Shown: in pieces, positions 9,002-17,977 of the stretch
Layout of the letters: the number at the start of each line of letters is the position of its first letter
Position numbering within the stretch: the stretch's first letter is position 1
DNA from: Polynucleobacter sp.
GTDB taxonomy: Bacteria; Pseudomonadota; Gammaproteobacteria; Burkholderiales; Burkholderiaceae
Length of the DNA stretch: 64,000 nucleotides
Direction: 5' to 3'
Assembly: GCA_024642065.1 (NCBI GenBank)
Contig: JAHEBW010000002.1
Location: forward strand, 39,470-103,469
Program-made: the position numbers and the translations under genes
Notes under the pieces: generated by a model
Database searches by the model: none
What the model saw: the letters and a program-made list of their open reading frames with translations, nothing else
Told to the model about the DNA's origin: nothing

Positions 9002-9424
9002 ATGCGTATTCCAATTCCTGAAGAAAAAACATTTGTTCATGAATCCATCATTCCCATTCGATGGGGTGATATGGACGCCTTTGGTCACGTTAACAATGCT
9101 GTTTACTTCAGATATATCGAACAAGCTCGCATCAACTGGTTGGATAGCCTAGGCTTATCTTTTGCTCAGCAAGATCAAGGCGTGGTGGTCGTTAATGCTT
9201 TTTGTAATTTTGTGAAGCAAATTGAATATCCAGCAGATTTGCTGGTGAAGACCTATATCGCTAATCCTACAAGGGTAGGTTTAGACACTTTCAATGTGAT
9301 GTCTTTAACAAAAGACCCCGATACGATTTACGCTACTTCTGGGGCTACGATTGTTTGGGTCGACTTTAAGGCTCAAAAAGCAGCTTCTTGGCCTGCTGAT
9401 CTCAAAGCCAAACTGCATATCTAA
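9002..9424 (+). CDS. Acyl-CoA thioesterase, 4HBT/YbgC type
   Basis: 140 residues forming a single hotdog domain. The motif RWGDMDAFGHVNNAVYFRYI contains the catalytic Asp of the 4-hydroxybenzoyl-CoA thioesterase type and the HVNN turn. Such enzymes hydrolyse short or aromatic acyl-CoA esters in the cytoplasm. The gene starts 25 bp after the RND pump gene and is followed by a hairpin terminator shared with the converging small gene at 9463. Whether it is transcribed with the pump is unclear. Substrate unknown. Confidence 0.88.
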   Translation: MRIPIPEEKTFVHESIIPIRWGDMDAFGHVNNAVYFRYIEQARINWLDSLGLSFAQQDQGVVVVNAFCNFVKQIEYPADLLVKTYIANPTRVGLDTFNVMSLTKDPDTIYATSGATIVWVDFKAQKAASWPADLKAKLHI

Positions 9425-9442
9425 GCTTGCCTTAAGAGTCTC

Positions 9443-9464
9443 AAAAGCCCCAAAAAGGGCTTTT
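9443..9464. terminator. Bidirectional Rho-independent terminator
   Basis: An 8-bp perfect stem (aaaagccc / gggctttt) with a 6-base loop lies between the thioesterase gene and the converging small gene. The T-run arms work in both directions. Confidence 0.7.
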
Positions 9465-9618
9465 ATTCAGGTTTTTTCAGTAGGGAAGCGAGCAAAGGAT
9501 TCAGTTTTTTGCCATTTCCAGGGCTATTTTTAGCATTTCCCTTGGGTTTTGGGGCTGAATTCTTCATTTGGTTGGCCACAGCCAATCCTGCGTTCTTGTA
9601 AAGGTCTGTTTTCTTCAT
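9463..9618 (-). CDS. Small basic hypothetical protein (51 aa)
   Basis: Read on the minus strand from ATG at 9618-9616 to TAA at 9465-9463. The protein begins MKKTDLYKNAGLAVANQMKN, has a Lys/Pro/Asn-rich middle and ends KLNPLLASLLKKPE. It is strongly basic with no membrane helix. I recall similar short proteins with an MKK(S/T)DLYKN start in other Burkholderiales, but no function is known to me. It converges on the thioesterase gene and shares its terminator. The ribosome binding site is weak. It is likely to be missed by length cut-offs. Confidence 0.6.
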   Translation of the reverse strand: MKKTDLYKNAGLAVANQMKNSAPKPKGNAKNSPGNGKKLNPLLASLLKKPE

Positions 9619-9740
9619 AAGGCGTTACTTTACAGCATTGATTTAAAACATTATTTTATTTTTTATGAAATCGTCAGGCAAGTGCAATAGATTTCAGTTA
9701 ATTTCTCACTGTAAGTAAGCTTCAAAACTTGCCAGTTACT

Positions 9741-9770
9741 TAAGTCTTATATAAGATATAAGTCTTAGAG
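9741..9770. promoter_or_regulatory. Palindromic operator upstream of acnB
   Basis: A perfect 12-bp palindrome TCTTATATAAGA lies at 9745-9756, flanked by a repeated taagtctta block (9741-9749 and again at about 9758-9767). It ends about 40 bp before the acnB start. I recall very similar palindromes before TCA-cycle genes in other betaproteobacteria, where GntR-family regulators are thought to bind; that link is from memory and not proven here. The rest of the 9619-9808 gap is A/T-rich promoter-like DNA without an open frame. Confidence 0.5.
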
Positions 9771-9808
9771 TTTTGCTTTATTTAATTGCCTATAGAGAGG
9801 AAAAGACT

Positions 9809-12394
9809 ATGTTAAAGGCCTATCGTGACCATGTCGCAGAACGCGCGGCACTAGGTATTCCACCGCTACCACTATCTGCTCAGCAAACTGCTGAAGTGAT
9901 CGAGTTGTTGAAAAACCCACCAAAAGGTGAGGAAGCAACTTTGGTTGAGTTAATTACTCACCGTGTGCCAGCTGGTGTTGACGATGCAGCAAAAGTAAAA
10001 GCCTCTTATTTGGCAGCTGTAGCTTTTGGTAAAGAAAAGACTCCATTGATCACACGTGAATCAGCAACTCAGTTGTTGGGCACGATGTTGGGTGGTTACA
10101 ACATTTCTCCTCTTATTGATCTATTAGATGACGCTGCAGTAGGTGGTATCGCTGCTGAAGGTTTGAAGAAAACATTATTGATGTTTGACCAATTCCATGA
10201 CGTTAAGGAAAAGGCTGAAAAAGGTAATGCAAACGCTAAAGCTGTTATGCGGAGCTGGGCTGATGGTGAGTGGTTCACAAGCCGTCCTGAAGTTCCAGAA
10301 AGCTTAACAATCACAGTATTCAAAGTAACTGGTGAGACAAATACAGATGATTTGTCACCTGCACCGGATGCTTGGAGCCGTCCTGACATTCCATTGCACG
10401 CATTAGCGATGCACAAAAATCCTCGTGAAGGCATCGAGCCACAAGAGCCAGGCAAGATTGGTCCTGTAAAACAATTGGCAGCATTGCAAGCTAAAGGTAA
10501 CTTAGTAGCTTATGTTGGTGACGTTGTAGGTACAGGCTCATCACGTAAATCTGCGACTAACTCAGTATTGTGGTTCACAGGTAAAGACATTCCATACGTA
10601 CCAAACAAGCGTTTTGGTGGTGTTTGTATCGGTAACAAGATTGCTCCGATTTTCTACAACACGATGGAAGATGCTGGTGCATTGCCAATCGAGCTAGATG
10701 TTTCTGCTATGGGTATGGGTGACGTTGTTGAGTTGCGTCCATACGAAGGCAAAGCATTGAAAGATGGCAAAGTAATTGCTGAATTCAAAGTGCGTTCTGA
10801 AGTGTTGTTTGACGAAGTTCGTGCTGGTGGCCGTATTCCATTGATCATTGGTCGTGGTTTGACAGCTAAAGCTCGCGAAGCTTTAGGTTTACCAGTTTCA
10901 ACATTGTTCCGCTTGCCAGTTAACCCAGCCAACTCTGGTAAAGGTTTCTCATTGGCGCAGAAGATGGTTGGTCGCGCATGTGGCTTGCCTGAAGGTCAAG
11001 GCGTTCGTCCAGGCACATACTGTGAGCCTAAGATGACAACTGTTGGTTCACAAGACACAACAGGTCCAATGACTCGTGACGAATTGAAAGATTTGGCATG
11101 TTTAGGTTTCTCATCAGATATGGTGATGCAATCTTTCTGCCACACAGCCGCTTATCCAAAACCAGTTGACGTAAAAACTCACCATGAATTGCCTGATTTC
11201 ATCAGCACACGCGGTGGTGTTTCATTGCGTCCAGGTGACGGCGTGATCCACTCATGGTTAAACCGTTTATTGTTGCCAGACACAGTTGGTACAGGTGGTG
11301 ACTCTCATACACGTTTCCCAATTGGTATCTCTTTCCCAGCGGGTTCAGGTCTTGTAGCGTTTGCTGCTGCAACAGGCGTGATGCCTTTGGATATGCCTGA
11401 GTCTGTATTGGTTCGCTTCAAAGGCAAGATGCAGCCAGGCGTGACATTGCGTGATTTAGTGAGTGCAATTCCTTTGTACGCGATCAAGCAAGGTTTGTTG
11501 ACTGTTGAGAAAAAGGGTAAGAAAAACATTTTCTCTGGCCGTATTGTTGAAATTGAAGGTTTGCCAGATCTTAAGGTTGAGCAAGCATTCGAATTGTCAG
11601 ACTCTTCAGCTGAGCGTTCAGCTGCTGGCTGTACAGTTCATTTGAACAAAGAGCCAATCATTGAGTACATGAACAGCAACATCACATTGATGAAGTGGAT
11701 GATTGCTAATGGTTACTCTGATGCGCGCACATTAGGTCGTCGTATCAAAGCGATGGAAGCATGGTTGGCTAAGCCTGAGTTGTTAAAAGGTGATGCTGAT
11801 GCTGAGTACGCAGCTGTGATCGAGATTGATTTGGCTGATATCCATGAGCCTCTAGTAGCTTGCCCGAATGACCCAGATGACGTGAAGACATTATCTGAAG
11901 TTGCTGGTGCGAAGATTGATGAAGTATTTATCGGTTCTTGCATGACCAACATTGGTCACTTCCGTGCAGCATCTAAGTTGTTAGAAGGTAAGCGCGATAT
12001 GCCTGTGAAGTTATGGGTTGCTCCTCCAACAAAGATGGATGCTAAGCAATTGACTGAAGAAGGCCATTACGGCGTTCTAGGTAGTGCTGGTGCTCGTATG
12101 GAAATGCCTGGTTGCTCACTCTGTATGGGTAACCAAGCTCAAGTTCGTGAAGGTGCTACTGTGATGTCAACATCAACACGTAACTTCCCGAACCGTCTTG
12201 GTAAGAACACATTTGTTTACCTTGGTTCTGCTGAGTTGGCTTCTATCTGTTCTAAGTTGGGTCGCATCCCAACTAAAGCAGAGTACATGGCTGACGTTGG
12301 CGTGCTAGAAGCAAGCAGTGCTGATATCTACAAATATATGAACTTTAATCAAATTAAAGATTTCAGTGATGTAGCTGATACTGTTAAAGCTTAA
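9809..12394 (+). CDS. acnB: Aconitate hydratase B (bifunctional aconitase / 2-methylisocitrate dehydratase)
   Basis: 861 residues, matching AcnB. The N terminus [19 protein letters not shown] aligns with the E. coli start, so the ATG at 9809 is chosen over an in-frame TTG at 9773; GAGAGG lies just upstream. The order is the AcnB-specific HEAT-like domain, the swivel domain, then the iron-sulfur domains. The [4Fe-4S] ligand cysteines are in GSCMTN and GCSLCMGNQ. The enzyme interconverts citrate and isocitrate in the TCA cycle and often dehydrates 2-methylisocitrate. It is transcribed alone, between a palindromic operator and a strong terminator. AcnB can also bind RNA when its cluster is lost, a family property. 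Confidence 0.97.
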   Translation: MLKAYRDHVAERAALGIPPLPLSAQQTAEVIELLKNPPKGEEATLVELITHRVPAGVDDAAKVKASYLAAVAFGKEKTPLITRESATQLLGTMLGGYNISPLIDLLDDAAVGGIAAEGLKKTLLMFDQFHDVKEKAEKGNANAKAVMRSWADGEWFTSRPEVPESLTITVFKVTGETNTDDLSPAPDAWSRPDIPLHALAMHKNPREGIEPQEPGKIGPVKQLAALQAKGNLVAYVGDVVGTGSSRKSATNSVLWFTGKDIPYVPNKRFGGVCIGNKIAPIFYNTMEDAGALPIELDVSAMGMGDVVELRPYEGKALKDGKVIAEFKVRSEVLFDEVRAGGRIPLIIGRGLTAKAREALGLPVSTLFRLPVNPANSGKGFSLAQKMVGRACGLPEGQGVRPGTYCEPKMTTVGSQDTTGPMTRDELKDLACLGFSSDMVMQSFCHTAAYPKPVDVKTHHELPDFISTRGGVSLRPGDGVIHSWLNRLLLPDTVGTGGDSHTRFPIGISFPAGSGLVAFAAATGVMPLDMPESVLVRFKGKMQPGVTLRDLVSAIPLYAIKQGLLTVEKKGKKNIFSGRIVEIEGLPDLKVEQAFELSDSSAERSAAGCTVHLNKEPIIEYMNSNITLMKWMIANGYSDARTLGRRIKAMEAWLAKPELLKGDADAEYAAVIEIDLADIHEPLVACPNDPDDVKTLSEVAGAKIDEVFIGSCMTNIGHFRAASKLLEGKRDMPVKLWVAPPTKMDAKQLTEEGHYGVLGSAGARMEMPGCSLCMGNQAQVREGATVMSTSTRNFPNRLGKNTFVYLGSAELASICSKLGRIPTKAEYMADVGVLEASSADIYKYMNFNQIKDFSDVADTVKA

Positions 12395-12410
12395 TTTTTA
12401 ACGCCATCTA

Positions 12411-12439
12411 AAAAGGCTTCCTTCGGGAAGCCTTTTTTT
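12411..12439 (+). terminator. Rho-independent terminator after acnB
   Basis: Perfect 11-bp stem aaaaggcttcc / ggaagcctttt with a TTCG tetraloop followed by a T run. This is a textbook strong terminator. Confidence 0.95.
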
Positions 12440-12484
12440 ATTGAACGCGGTATCATGAATTGCTTTTAACAAGACCAAGACATC

Positions 12485-13543
12485 ATGTTCAGTTTCTCCA
12501 ATTTATCGATTCCAGTGATTCAGGCGCCTATGGCTGGTGGGGTTAATACACCTGCTTTAGTAGCTGCTGTTTCTAATGCAGGAGGTTTGGGGAGTTTTGG
12601 TTTTGCCTACACCACGCCAGAAAATATTGATGCTGATCTGAGGGCCACTCAAGACTTGATTCGCCAAGCACCTCAAAAACGTATCAATGCTAATTTCTTT
12701 GTCTTTGAAGAACCCATCATGCCAAGCCCAGAGCAGCAGCGCTTAGCCCTTGATGATTTGCAAAGCGTCGTGGGTGACTTAGGGGTTCAGAGTGCTTTAC
12801 CTACATCACCTTATATTCCAAATTTGGAAGATATGCTCGAGCCTATCTGGGAGCATCAACTGGAAGTATTGACCTTTCACTTTGGTATCCCATCTCAGCA
12901 GGTGATTGAAAAAGCCCATGCTTTAAATATTTCAGTAGGTATTACAGCAACCTCTTTAGAGGAGGCTTTAAAGATTCAGTCAGCAGGGGCTGACTTCATA
13001 GTTGCGCAGGGTATTGAAGCGGGTGGTCATCGGGGTATTTTTAATCCCCATGCAATGGACCAACAGTTATCTACCGCTAATTTATTGCGTGCGTTAAATG
13101 GCCAAGTGCGTATTCCGGTGATTGCTGCTGGAGGCATCATGAATGGTCAAGATATCCATCAAATGATCAGTTTGGGAGCATCTGCCGTACAGATGGGAAC
13201 TGCTTTTTTGACGGCTCTCGAATCTGGTGCCAGTTCTGCTCACCGACGTTTTGTAATGGAGCATCACCATTTGGGGACTCATTTCACAAAAGCATTTTCA
13301 GGCCGCTCTGCACAAGGTATACATAATGAGTTTATGAAAGTTATGGAAGGTAAAACATATTTACCGTTCCCTGTGCAAAACACCATGACTGCACCGATGC
13401 GCAAATGGGCTCTTGAAAAAGATGAGGGGCATTATCAAAGTTTGTGGGCAGGAAGATCGTATGCCAAAGCTAGGGCTTTGAGTACACATGATTTGATGAT
13501 GGTTTTGCATCATGAATATCTTGCAGCAAAGGTGATGCCATGA
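12485..13543 (+). CDS. Nitronate monooxygenase / 2-nitropropane dioxygenase family FMN enzyme
   Basis: 352-residue TIM-barrel flavoprotein. The N terminus PVIQAPMAGGVNTPALVAAVSNAGGLGSFG is the family signature; FMN-phosphate loops are seen in IEAGGHRG, PVIAAGGIMNGQD and SAVQMGTAFL. Family members oxidise nitronates such as propionate-3-nitronate to aldehydes or oxoacids and nitrite, a detoxification. The His of GIEAGGHRG is the likely general base. It starts 90 bp after the acnB terminator region and overlaps the next small gene by 4 bp (ATGA). Confidence 0.9.
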   Translation: MFSFSNLSIPVIQAPMAGGVNTPALVAAVSNAGGLGSFGFAYTTPENIDADLRATQDLIRQAPQKRINANFFVFEEPIMPSPEQQRLALDDLQSVVGDLGVQSALPTSPYIPNLEDMLEPIWEHQLEVLTFHFGIPSQQVIEKAHALNISVGITATSLEEALKIQSAGADFIVAQGIEAGGHRGIFNPHAMDQQLSTANLLRALNGQVRIPVIAAGGIMNGQDIHQMISLGASAVQMGTAFLTALESGASSAHRRFVMEHHHLGTHFTKAFSGRSAQGIHNEFMKVMEGKTYLPFPVQNTMTAPMRKWALEKDEGHYQSLWAGRSYAKARALSTHDLMMVLHHEYLAAKVMP

Positions 13544-13809
13544 GTTACTTAGAAGCAAAGCAGTTATTGGAGCATTGGTTGGCTGGGCAGGCAGAATCTA
13601 AAGCGCTCATTACGGGATTCAGAGAGTTAGCAGCAGGCAATCAATTACCTGAAAAATATCTGATGGCGCTGGAGTCTGTTATTTCCAGAATTGAATCTTC
13701 TTCTTTGTTTACCGAGGAGAGCTGCTCATTCAGTAAAAAAGACTTGGCTAATGCCCTAGAGTTTTGGTTAGAAAAAGCACACCAATATCACCTTAAAGAA
13801 TCATCCTAA
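13540..13809 (+). CDS. Hypothetical protein (89 aa) coupled to nitronate monooxygenase
   Basis: The ATG overlaps the stop of the nitronate monooxygenase gene, so the two are translationally coupled. The protein is a small soluble helical chain without membrane segment or cysteine cluster; it reads like a short all-alpha domain (ESKALITGFRELAAGNQLPE, then FSKKDLANALEFWLEKAHQY). I do not recognise a family. Its tie to the flavoenzyme gene suggests a shared role, but nothing in the sequence shows what that is. Codon use matches its neighbours, and the tight overlap argues for a real gene. Confidence 0.6.
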   Translation: MSYLEAKQLLEHWLAGQAESKALITGFRELAAGNQLPEKYLMALESVISRIESSSLFTEESCSFSKKDLANALEFWLEKAHQYHLKESS

Positions 13810-13825
13810 AATCTTCCGCCTATAT

Positions 13826-14224
13826 TTATTGCGGAGAAATTTTCGTATAGATTTGCCTTCTTGCTTGATTCAGTTTGGTCCAGTGCAACATTGAAAAAAC
13901 AAACATGGGTAATAGGGCAATAAAGAACAAGCCTGGTATGAATGAGGCTGCCCAGCAGCAACCCATGCCAATGCCATAGCTATAACCTGTATCAATTGAT
14001 TTCTCAATTTGATGATGCAGCAGCATTTGCTCAAATCCTTCGCGAATAGCTTTGAGCAAAAAGAAAAACCAAATCACATTAAAAATAGGAATCAAGAGCA
14101 GCCATGCCATGCGTGGCGATTGTGATCGATAAGCTGGATCAATAGCGGCTAGTGTTTTACTGATGGCATTGATGTAAAAACTAAATGTGATCACAGGAAT
14201 AATGACTAAAAAGGCCAGCATCAA
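13826..14224 (-). CDS. Hypothetical membrane protein (132 aa)
   Basis: Minus-strand gene starting with two consecutive ATG codons at 14224 and 14221 behind AAAGGAG. It has three to four hydrophobic helices: residues 1-22, about 43-60 with PIFNVIWFFFL, and two near 85-118. The motif WLLLIPIFNVIWFF followed by a charged segment recalls small uncharacterised membrane proteins of the DUF4328/DUF805 kind, but the match is loose. It converges on the 89-aa gene and diverges from the isochorismatase gene. Function unknown. Confidence 0.55.
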   Translation of the reverse strand: MMLAFLVIIPVITFSFYINAISKTLAAIDPAYRSQSPRMAWLLLIPIFNVIWFFFLLKAIREGFEQMLLHHQIEKSIDTGYSYGIGMGCCWAASFIPGLFFIALLPMFVFSMLHWTKLNQARRQIYTKISPQ

Positions 14225-14293
14225 AATAATTGCTCCTTTATTCTATTTTTAGATGAAAATATCATACATCTTTACTTGAGAAAATATTACAAC

Positions 14294-14899
14294 ATGTCGA
14301 TCCTTCTTTCAGCTGAAGACACTCAATTAGTCTTGGTAGACTACCAGGACAAGTTAATGCCAGCCATTCATCAAGGTGATCAGGTTTTGGCGAATGCTTT
14401 ACGTTTGGCAAAAATAGCAAAGTTGTTGAATTTGCCTGTTTTTGGTACTGAACAGTACCCTGAGAAGTTGGGTTCCAATCATGCAGAACTCAAGACATAC
14501 TGCCAAAAAACCTTATCGAAAATGCACTTTGGTGCCTGTGATGATGGCTTGATTGAAATACTCAGAGCACCTCCAAAACCAATGGGTAATGCACGCAGCT
14601 TGCCAAAACACATTCAGCGCAAACAAGAAGGTCAAGAAGAGCGCAATACCATCTTGATTGCTGGCTGTGAGGCTCATGTTTGCTTATTGCAAACAGCACT
14701 TGGTTTACTTGAAGAAGAGTTTGATGTTTGGGTTGTGACAGATGCTTGTAGTTCTCGCACCGAGTTAAATCGTGATGCAGCGTTTGATCGTTTAGCTGGT
14801 AATGGTGCTGAACTTGTTACAACAGAAATGGTTGTGTTTGAGTTGTTGAGAACTTGTGAGCACCCTGATTTCAAGGCGGCATTAGAACTCATTAAATAA
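14294..14899 (+). CDS. Isochorismatase family cysteine hydrolase
   Basis: 201 residues from ATG 14294 (MSILLSAEDTQLVLVDYQDKL); a TTG 18 bp upstream is less likely. The catalytic triad of the family is visible: Asp in VLVDYQDK, Lys in the central strand region (LSKMHFGA), and Cys in ILIAGCEAHVCLLQTA. Members hydrolyse isochorismate, nicotinamide or related amides and ethers; YcaC-like proteins of this type are common orphans. It is transcribed alone, ending in a strong terminator. Substrate unknown. Confidence 0.88.
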   Translation: MSILLSAEDTQLVLVDYQDKLMPAIHQGDQVLANALRLAKIAKLLNLPVFGTEQYPEKLGSNHAELKTYCQKTLSKMHFGACDDGLIEILRAPPKPMGNARSLPKHIQRKQEGQEERNTILIAGCEAHVCLLQTALGLLEEEFDVWVVTDACSSRTELNRDAAFDRLAGNGAELVTTEMVVFELLRTCEHPDFKAALELIK

Positions 14900-14920
14900 A
14901 TCACGACAGCAATAAAACAA

Positions 14921-14953
14921 AAAGGCTGGAATTGAAAAATTCCAGCCTTTTTT
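14921..14953. terminator. Rho-independent terminator
   Basis: Perfect 13-bp stem aaaggctggaatt / aattccagccttt with a GAAA tetraloop and T tail. It ends the isochorismatase gene and probably also serves the converging small gene at 14969. Confidence 0.93.
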
Positions 14954-14968
14954 ATTCATCAGTGATGT

Positions 14969-15097
14969 CTATTGTTTAGGATCTTCGTTAATTTTCTTTA
15001 AAACCGTTTTTACAGCGATATAACTGGCAATGATCATGAATAGAATCACAGCTAGGCTCAGTTGACCGGCAAAAGATCCAAAAAGTTCGTTCAGCAT
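14969..15097 (-). CDS. DUF3149-like small membrane protein (42 aa)
   Basis: Minus strand, ATG at 15097-15095 and TAG at 14971-14969. A strong AGGAGG lies 5 bases upstream of the ATG, the best ribosome binding site in this neighbourhood. The protein starts MLNELFGSFAGQLSLAVIL and has one transmembrane helix (about 12-32) and a charged tail ending NEDPKQ. Length, the ELF start, the LSLAV helix and the KK tail fit DUF3149, a family of tiny betaproteobacterial membrane proteins of unknown role. It fills what would otherwise look like an empty 300-bp gap. Confidence 0.75.
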   Translation of the reverse strand: MLNELFGSFAGQLSLAVILFMIIASYIAVKTVLKKINEDPKQ

Positions 15098-15170
15098 ATT
15101 TCCTCCTATGAATGAACCCACTTTAGAGGAGGTCTATGCAGCTCGCTTTGATATATCTCAATAAAATAAC

Positions 15171-15197
15171 AAAAACCCCAGATTAACTGGGGTTTTT
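15171..15197. terminator. Rho-independent terminator
   Basis: Perfect 10-bp stem aaaaacccca / tggggttttt with a 7-base loop. It lies 7 bp downstream of the minus-strand pseudouridine synthase gene, which it serves. Confidence 0.9.
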
Positions 15198-15203
15198 AGA
15201 AGA

Positions 15204-15932
15204 TCACAAGGCGTCGACGCTTTTACCCAGTTGCACCAAATCATCAGGATATAACCAGCGCCATTCGCCTTCAGGCAAGTCACTGGGCATCGTATATGCG
15301 CCAATTGTGGTGCGGTGCAATGAAGCAACATGATTGCCCACTGCTGCCATCATGCGTTTAACCTGATGGTAGCGACCTTCAACAATTGTCATGGCTAATA
15401 GCTTTTCGTCTTTTTGGACGCAAGCAGTGGCAAAACATGGCTTGGGATCATCATCTAAGACAACGCCACCCAATAAGTGATCAATCTGTTTCTGAGTGAT
15501 TGGGTCAGGCGTTGTGATTTCATAGATCTTGCCAATATTCTTCTTGGGGGTGGTCATCTTATGGATAAATTGACCATCATCAGACATCAGGATGAGTCCG
15601 GTTGTGTCGAAATCAAGACGGCCCACGCACTGAATGCCTCGTTCAACCAAAGGTTGGGGAAGTAGGCCGTAAATACTGGGGTGATGGCTGGTTTTATGAG
15701 AGCACTCATAGCCTGTAGGCTTATTAAAGGCTATATAAGCCTTTTCGTGGAACTCCCAATCCTCACCATCTACCTGGAGTTGGAGGTTTTCTGTTGAAAT
15801 TTTCTCTTCTGGATCTTCAGCTAAAACGCCATTGACTTTAACAAGGTCTGCATAGACCAAGTCACTGCAATATCGTCGTGTGCCAAAGCCTTGGCTAAAC
15901 AGTATTTTTTCTAAAGTTAAAGGTTTTGCCAT
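15204..15932 (-). CDS. rsuA: 16S rRNA pseudouridine synthase (RsuA family)
   Basis: 242 residues: an S4-like RNA-binding domain at the N terminus (KILFSQGFGTRRYCSDLV) and a catalytic RsuA/RluB/E/F domain with GRLDFDTTGLILMSDDG, whose first Asp is the catalytic residue. RsuA makes pseudouridine 516 in 16S rRNA. Distinguishing RsuA from RluE/F on sequence alone is less certain, but the length and S4 domain fit RsuA. It is a single gene divergent from the lactate dehydrogenase gene, with its own terminator. Confidence 0.85.
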   Translation of the reverse strand: MAKPLTLEKILFSQGFGTRRYCSDLVYADLVKVNGVLAEDPEEKISTENLQLQVDGEDWEFHEKAYIAFNKPTGYECSHKTSHHPSIYGLLPQPLVERGIQCVGRLDFDTTGLILMSDDGQFIHKMTTPKKNIGKIYEITTPDPITQKQIDHLLGGVVLDDDPKPCFATACVQKDEKLLAMTIVEGRYHQVKRMMAAVGNHVASLHRTTIGAYTMPSDLPEGEWRWLYPDDLVQLGKSVDAL

Positions 15933-16045
15933 GCTGCTTCAGGTATACATATAATGGTTAAAAATAAGACCAACTGAGGATACTACAGGCTGCAGGCTAA
16001 ATTGCTAAAAGTCTGGACTGTCTTTAGTTATAAAAGGAGATAAAA

Positions 16046-17191
16046 ATGCCTGTTATTACGAATATTGAAGATTTGCGCGTATTACATAAAAAACGTACGC
16101 CCAAAATGTTCTATGACTATGCTGATTCTGGCTCTTGGACAGAAACAACTTACCGATCCAATGAGCGCGATTTTCAGACGATCAAATTGCGTCAAAAAGT
16201 AGCGGTGAATATGGAAAACCGCACCACCAAGACAAAAATGGTGGGGCAAGAAGTTTTTATGCCAGTTGCTTTAGCGCCAACAGGTTTGACAGGTATGCAG
16301 CACGCTGACGGAGAAATCTTGGCGGCTAAAGCAGCAGAAAAATTTGGTGTGCCATTTTGCTTATCAACAATGAGTATTTGTTCGATTGAGGATGTAGCGG
16401 AGAACACCACTAAACCATTTTGGTTCCAGCTGTATGTGATGAAAGACCGTGGCTTTGTGGAGCGCTTGATTCAGCGCGCTAAAGCCGCGAATTGTTCAGC
16501 TTTGGTATTAACTCTGGATTTGCAAATTTTAGGACAACGCCATAAGGATCTGAAAAACGGTCTGACAGCGCCACCTAAGCTGACTATTCCTAACATCATC
16601 AACATGATGACCAAGCCGCGCTGGTGCATGGGCATGATGGGAACTCATCGCCGCACTTTTAGAAATATCGTCGGGCATGCCTCTGGCGTGGGCGATATGT
16701 CATCTTTGTCATCTTGGACAGCAGAACAGTTTGATCCTGCTCTAAGTTGGGATGATGTGGAATGGATTAAGAAATTATGGGGCGGCAAGCTCATCATTAA
16801 AGGCATCATGGATGAAGGGGATGCCAAGTTAGCGGTTAACTCTGGTGCTGATGCATTGATTGTTTCCAACCATGGTGGTCGTCAGTTGGACGGGGCTGTA
16901 TCAAGCATCCATGCATTACCAGGTATTGTGAATGCGGTTGGCCGTGACATCGAAGTATGGATGGATGGCGGTATCCGTTCTGGTCAAGATGTGTTGAAGG
17001 CTTGGGCTCTGGGAGCTAGAGGAACCATGATTGGTCGTCCATTCTTGCATGGTCTAGGTGCCATGGGTGAGGCGGGCGTTACTAAATGCTTAGAGATCAT
17101 TCATAAAGAATTAGATATCACGATGGCATTTACAGGTCATCGTGATATTCAAAATGTGACTAAAGACATTTTGTATCCAGGCACCTTTTAA
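16046..17191 (+). CDS. lldD: FMN-dependent alpha-hydroxy-acid (L-lactate) dehydrogenase
   Basis: 381 residues, typical of the LldD/glycolate oxidase family. N-terminal YDYADSGSWTETTYRSN, the FMN-binding PTGLTGMQHADGE, the catalytic His in NHGGRQLDGAVSS, and the C-terminal phosphate loop MDGGIRSGQDVLKAW / GTMIGRPFLHGLG are all present. These enzymes oxidise L-lactate, or other L-2-hydroxy acids, and pass electrons to the quinone pool. AAAGGAG lies 6-7 bases upstream of the ATG. It is followed 7 bp later by an SDR gene. Exact substrate is inferred from the family. Confidence 0.88.
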   Translation: MPVITNIEDLRVLHKKRTPKMFYDYADSGSWTETTYRSNERDFQTIKLRQKVAVNMENRTTKTKMVGQEVFMPVALAPTGLTGMQHADGEILAAKAAEKFGVPFCLSTMSICSIEDVAENTTKPFWFQLYVMKDRGFVERLIQRAKAANCSALVLTLDLQILGQRHKDLKNGLTAPPKLTIPNIINMMTKPRWCMGMMGTHRRTFRNIVGHASGVGDMSSLSSWTAEQFDPALSWDDVEWIKKLWGGKLIIKGIMDEGDAKLAVNSGADALIVSNHGGRQLDGAVSSIHALPGIVNAVGRDIEVWMDGGIRSGQDVLKAWALGARGTMIGRPFLHGLGAMGEAGVTKCLEIIHKELDITMAFTGHRDIQNVTKDILYPGTF

Positions 17192-17198
17192 GGAATTC

Positions 17199-17909
17199 AT
17201 GAAACGCTTTCCGAATGGATATAAAGCCTTAGTCATCGGCGCAAGCGGCTCAATAGGGGCTGCTTTTGTTCGTGATCTGCAAGGGGATGATCGCTGTGAA
17301 AAAGTGACATCACTGTCGCGCAGTGAAGTGAATGAATATCAATTAACGATTGATTTAAAAGATGAAGTCTCAGTTCAGTTTGCAGCGCATACCCTGCAAT
17401 TGGATGGTCCTTTTGATTTGATCTTGGTGGCGACAGGTGTTTTGCATGGTAATGACTTCATGCCAGAGAAACGTCTAGCAGATATTGATATCAAAGCCAT
17501 GCAAGAGACTTTTAGTATTAATACGCTTGGACCAGCTTTATTACTTAAATACTTTTTGCCATTGCTATCTAATGCTGGTGTTATGGGTTTAATTTCAGCA
17601 AAGGTTGGCAGTATTGGTGATAACCGTTTAGGTGGTTGGTATACCTACCGCGCATCTAAAGCCGCTTTGAATATGTTGATTAAAACAGCCGCCATTGAAT
17701 TGAAGCGCCAAAAACCAGAAGCCATGGTTGTGGCCATTCATCCGGGAACGGTTATTTCAGAGCTATCAAAACCATTTGCTGGGGGCTCTGGCTCAAAAGC
17801 GAGAGATGCAGCGATAGCCAGCCAGGAGATTCTACAAGTTCTAGATAGTTTGAATGCTGAACAATCAGGCGGCTTCTTTGCTTATGATGGTCAAGAGTTA
17901 CCTTGGTAA
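17199..17909 (+). CDS. Short-chain dehydrogenase/reductase, C-factor-like
   Basis: 236 residues. N-terminal Rossmann motif ALVIGASGSIGAAFV and active-site YTYRASKAALNM (Y-X3-K) define a classical SDR. The pattern RLGGWYTYRASKAALNM followed by HPGTVISELSKPF is typical of the CsgA/C-factor-like subgroup. The gene starts 7 bp after the hydroxy-acid dehydrogenase, so the two are probably co-transcribed. Substrate unknown. Confidence 0.88.
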   Translation: MKRFPNGYKALVIGASGSIGAAFVRDLQGDDRCEKVTSLSRSEVNEYQLTIDLKDEVSVQFAAHTLQLDGPFDLILVATGVLHGNDFMPEKRLADIDIKAMQETFSINTLGPALLLKYFLPLLSNAGVMGLISAKVGSIGDNRLGGWYTYRASKAALNMLIKTAAIELKRQKPEAMVVAIHPGTVISELSKPFAGGSGSKARDAAIASQEILQVLDSLNAEQSGGFFAYDGQELPW

Positions 17910-17977
17910 CTCTTATTAATTATTTAATTTCTGTTAACGTTGCTATTACCTTTAAAAGAACAGTTGAACTTTAAATC

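Noticed and set aside
13814..13838. Hairpin between the converging 89-aa gene and the membrane-protein gene
   Set aside because: The stem is only 5-6 bp with an 11-base loop and no T run; too weak to call a terminator.
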